Part shown: one piece after another, positions 13,613 through 13,816 of the stretch
How positions within the stretch are numbered: the stretch's first letter is position 1
Layout: every line of letters begins with the position of its first letter
Assembly: GCA_024304875.1 (NCBI GenBank)
Contig: JAMWZF010000041.1
Span: 1 to 13,816 of the forward strand
Length of the DNA stretch: 13,816 nucleotides
Direction: 5' to 3'
DNA from: Paracoccaceae bacterium
Lineage (GTDB): Bacteria; Pseudomonadota; Alphaproteobacteria; Rhodobacterales; Rhodobacteraceae
Program-made: the position numbers and the translations under genes
The notes under the pieces: model-generated
What the model was told of the DNA's origin: nothing
Seen by the model: the letters and a program-made list of their open reading frames with translations, nothing else
Databases searched by the model: none

Positions 13613-13671
13613 GATGCTGCGGTCGTCCATCCCGTCACGCGGAGGGCCGAAGCACCCCTCGCCGCAGCATC
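13613..13671 (-). promoter_or_regulatory. nested stem-loop in the leader of the UTRA regulator gene
   Basis: GATGCTGCGG (13613-13622) and CCGCAGCATC (13662-13671) are perfect 10-bp inverted arms 39 bp apart. Directly inside the right arm is a second perfect hairpin, GAGGG (13642-13646) with CCCTC (13656-13660). On the minus strand this would be transcribed as the 5' leader of the regulator gene if the promoter lies near 13731-13759. A 24-codon frame starting at ATG 13676 runs through it behind AAGGA. Role unknown: attenuator, mRNA stabiliser or DNA-binding site are all possible. Confidence 0.45.
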
Positions 13672-13707
13672 CATCATCCGGGGTCGTTCCTTGTCAGAAG
13701 ACGCTTG

Positions 13708-13738
13708 AGATGGCTAGACATCTTGATACATCTGTACG
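13708..13738. promoter_or_regulatory. candidate HutC/GntR operator
   Basis: AGATGGCTAGACATCT (13708-13723) is a 16-bp dyad with seven of eight base pairs symmetrical around CTAG. Its core GGCTAGAC differs at one position from the HutC-subfamily consensus GTMTAKAC. The half-site ACATCT recurs exactly 10 bp further on (13728-13733), one helical turn away, inside TAC-ATCT-GTA. The site overlaps candidate promoters in both directions: TTGATA...GATAAA on plus, and on minus TTGATT (13759-13754) with TACAGA (13736-13731) at 17 bp. Confidence 0.6.
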
Positions 13739-13752
13739 GTGCGCCGGATAAA
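13723..13752 (+). promoter_or_regulatory. candidate promoter reading rightward out of the window
   Basis: TTGATA (13723-13728) matches the -35 consensus in 5 of 6 positions, and GATAAA (13747-13752) matches the -10 in 4 of 6 at 18-bp spacing. It lies in a locally AT-rich patch and overlaps the dyad at 13708-13738. This predicts a divergent gene beyond 13816 under control of the UTRA regulator. Confidence 0.4.
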
Positions 13753-13816
13753 TAATCAAATGCGGACCCTCATGCGGCCAAATTGCGCGGTTCGCCCGCG
13801 TTCTTGCGGGGCGGGG

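Noticed and set aside
13793..13812. CCCGC/GCGGG hairpin at the right edge
   Set aside because: Short stem in very GC-rich sequence cut by the window end; no context to interpret it.

Overview
The window is high-GC DNA from an alphaproteobacterium, most likely a member of the Rhodobacterales (Rhodobacteraceae/Roseobacteraceae). Supporting this are the FYDLN-acid protein restricted to alphaproteobacteria, a typical alphaproteobacterial GabD, the TSUP transporter subtype and the codon use. This placement is inferred from protein resemblance, not from a marker gene.

Left block (1-4920), housekeeping and metabolism: a partial alpha/beta hydrolase (kynurenine-formamidase type) on the minus strand diverges from gabD (succinate-semialdehyde dehydrogenase), which overlaps a GNAT acetyltransferase by 4 bp. 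Next comes a glpD gene with a good start and ribosome binding site that is cut off after about 106 residues. Converging on it are a FadR-type GntR regulator and a YgjP-type zinc metallopeptidase on the minus strand. An FYDLN-acid protein diverges from the peptidase.

Middle block (4921-6828): two tail-to-tail tRNA genes, Ala(GGC) on plus and Gly(TCC) on minus, with a good promoter in front of the Gly gene. A membrane-anchored DUF6544-like protein follows. Then comes a 571-bp gene-poor stretch holding a decayed, frameshifted terminal piece of an IS3-family insertion sequence.

Right block (6829-13816), an accessory carbohydrate locus: an FGGY-family sugar kinase on minus diverges from a three-gene sugar ABC importer on plus (periplasmic binding protein, double-ABC ATPase, permease). 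A perfect 9-bp hairpin separates the binding protein from the ATPase, whose start has no Shine-Dalgarno sequence. A TSUP (TauE/SafE-like) anion transporter follows and meets a HutC-type GntR/UTRA regulator head-on. Upstream of that regulator are a nested stem-loop leader and a 16-bp dyad close to the HutC-family operator consensus, with a candidate promoter pointing out of the window to the right. The likely job is uptake and phosphorylation of a sugar or polyol. No isomerase, dehydrogenase or aldolase is present here, so the substrate cannot be named. Substrate-site residues of the kinase differ from those of E. coli xylulokinase.

I found no CRISPR array, phage-defence system or obviously new multi-gene machine. 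The most interesting signals are the orphan kinase/ABC/TSUP combination, the regulatory structures around 9314-9341, 11853-11925 and 13613-13752, and the truncated glpD behind a hairpin-rich leader.
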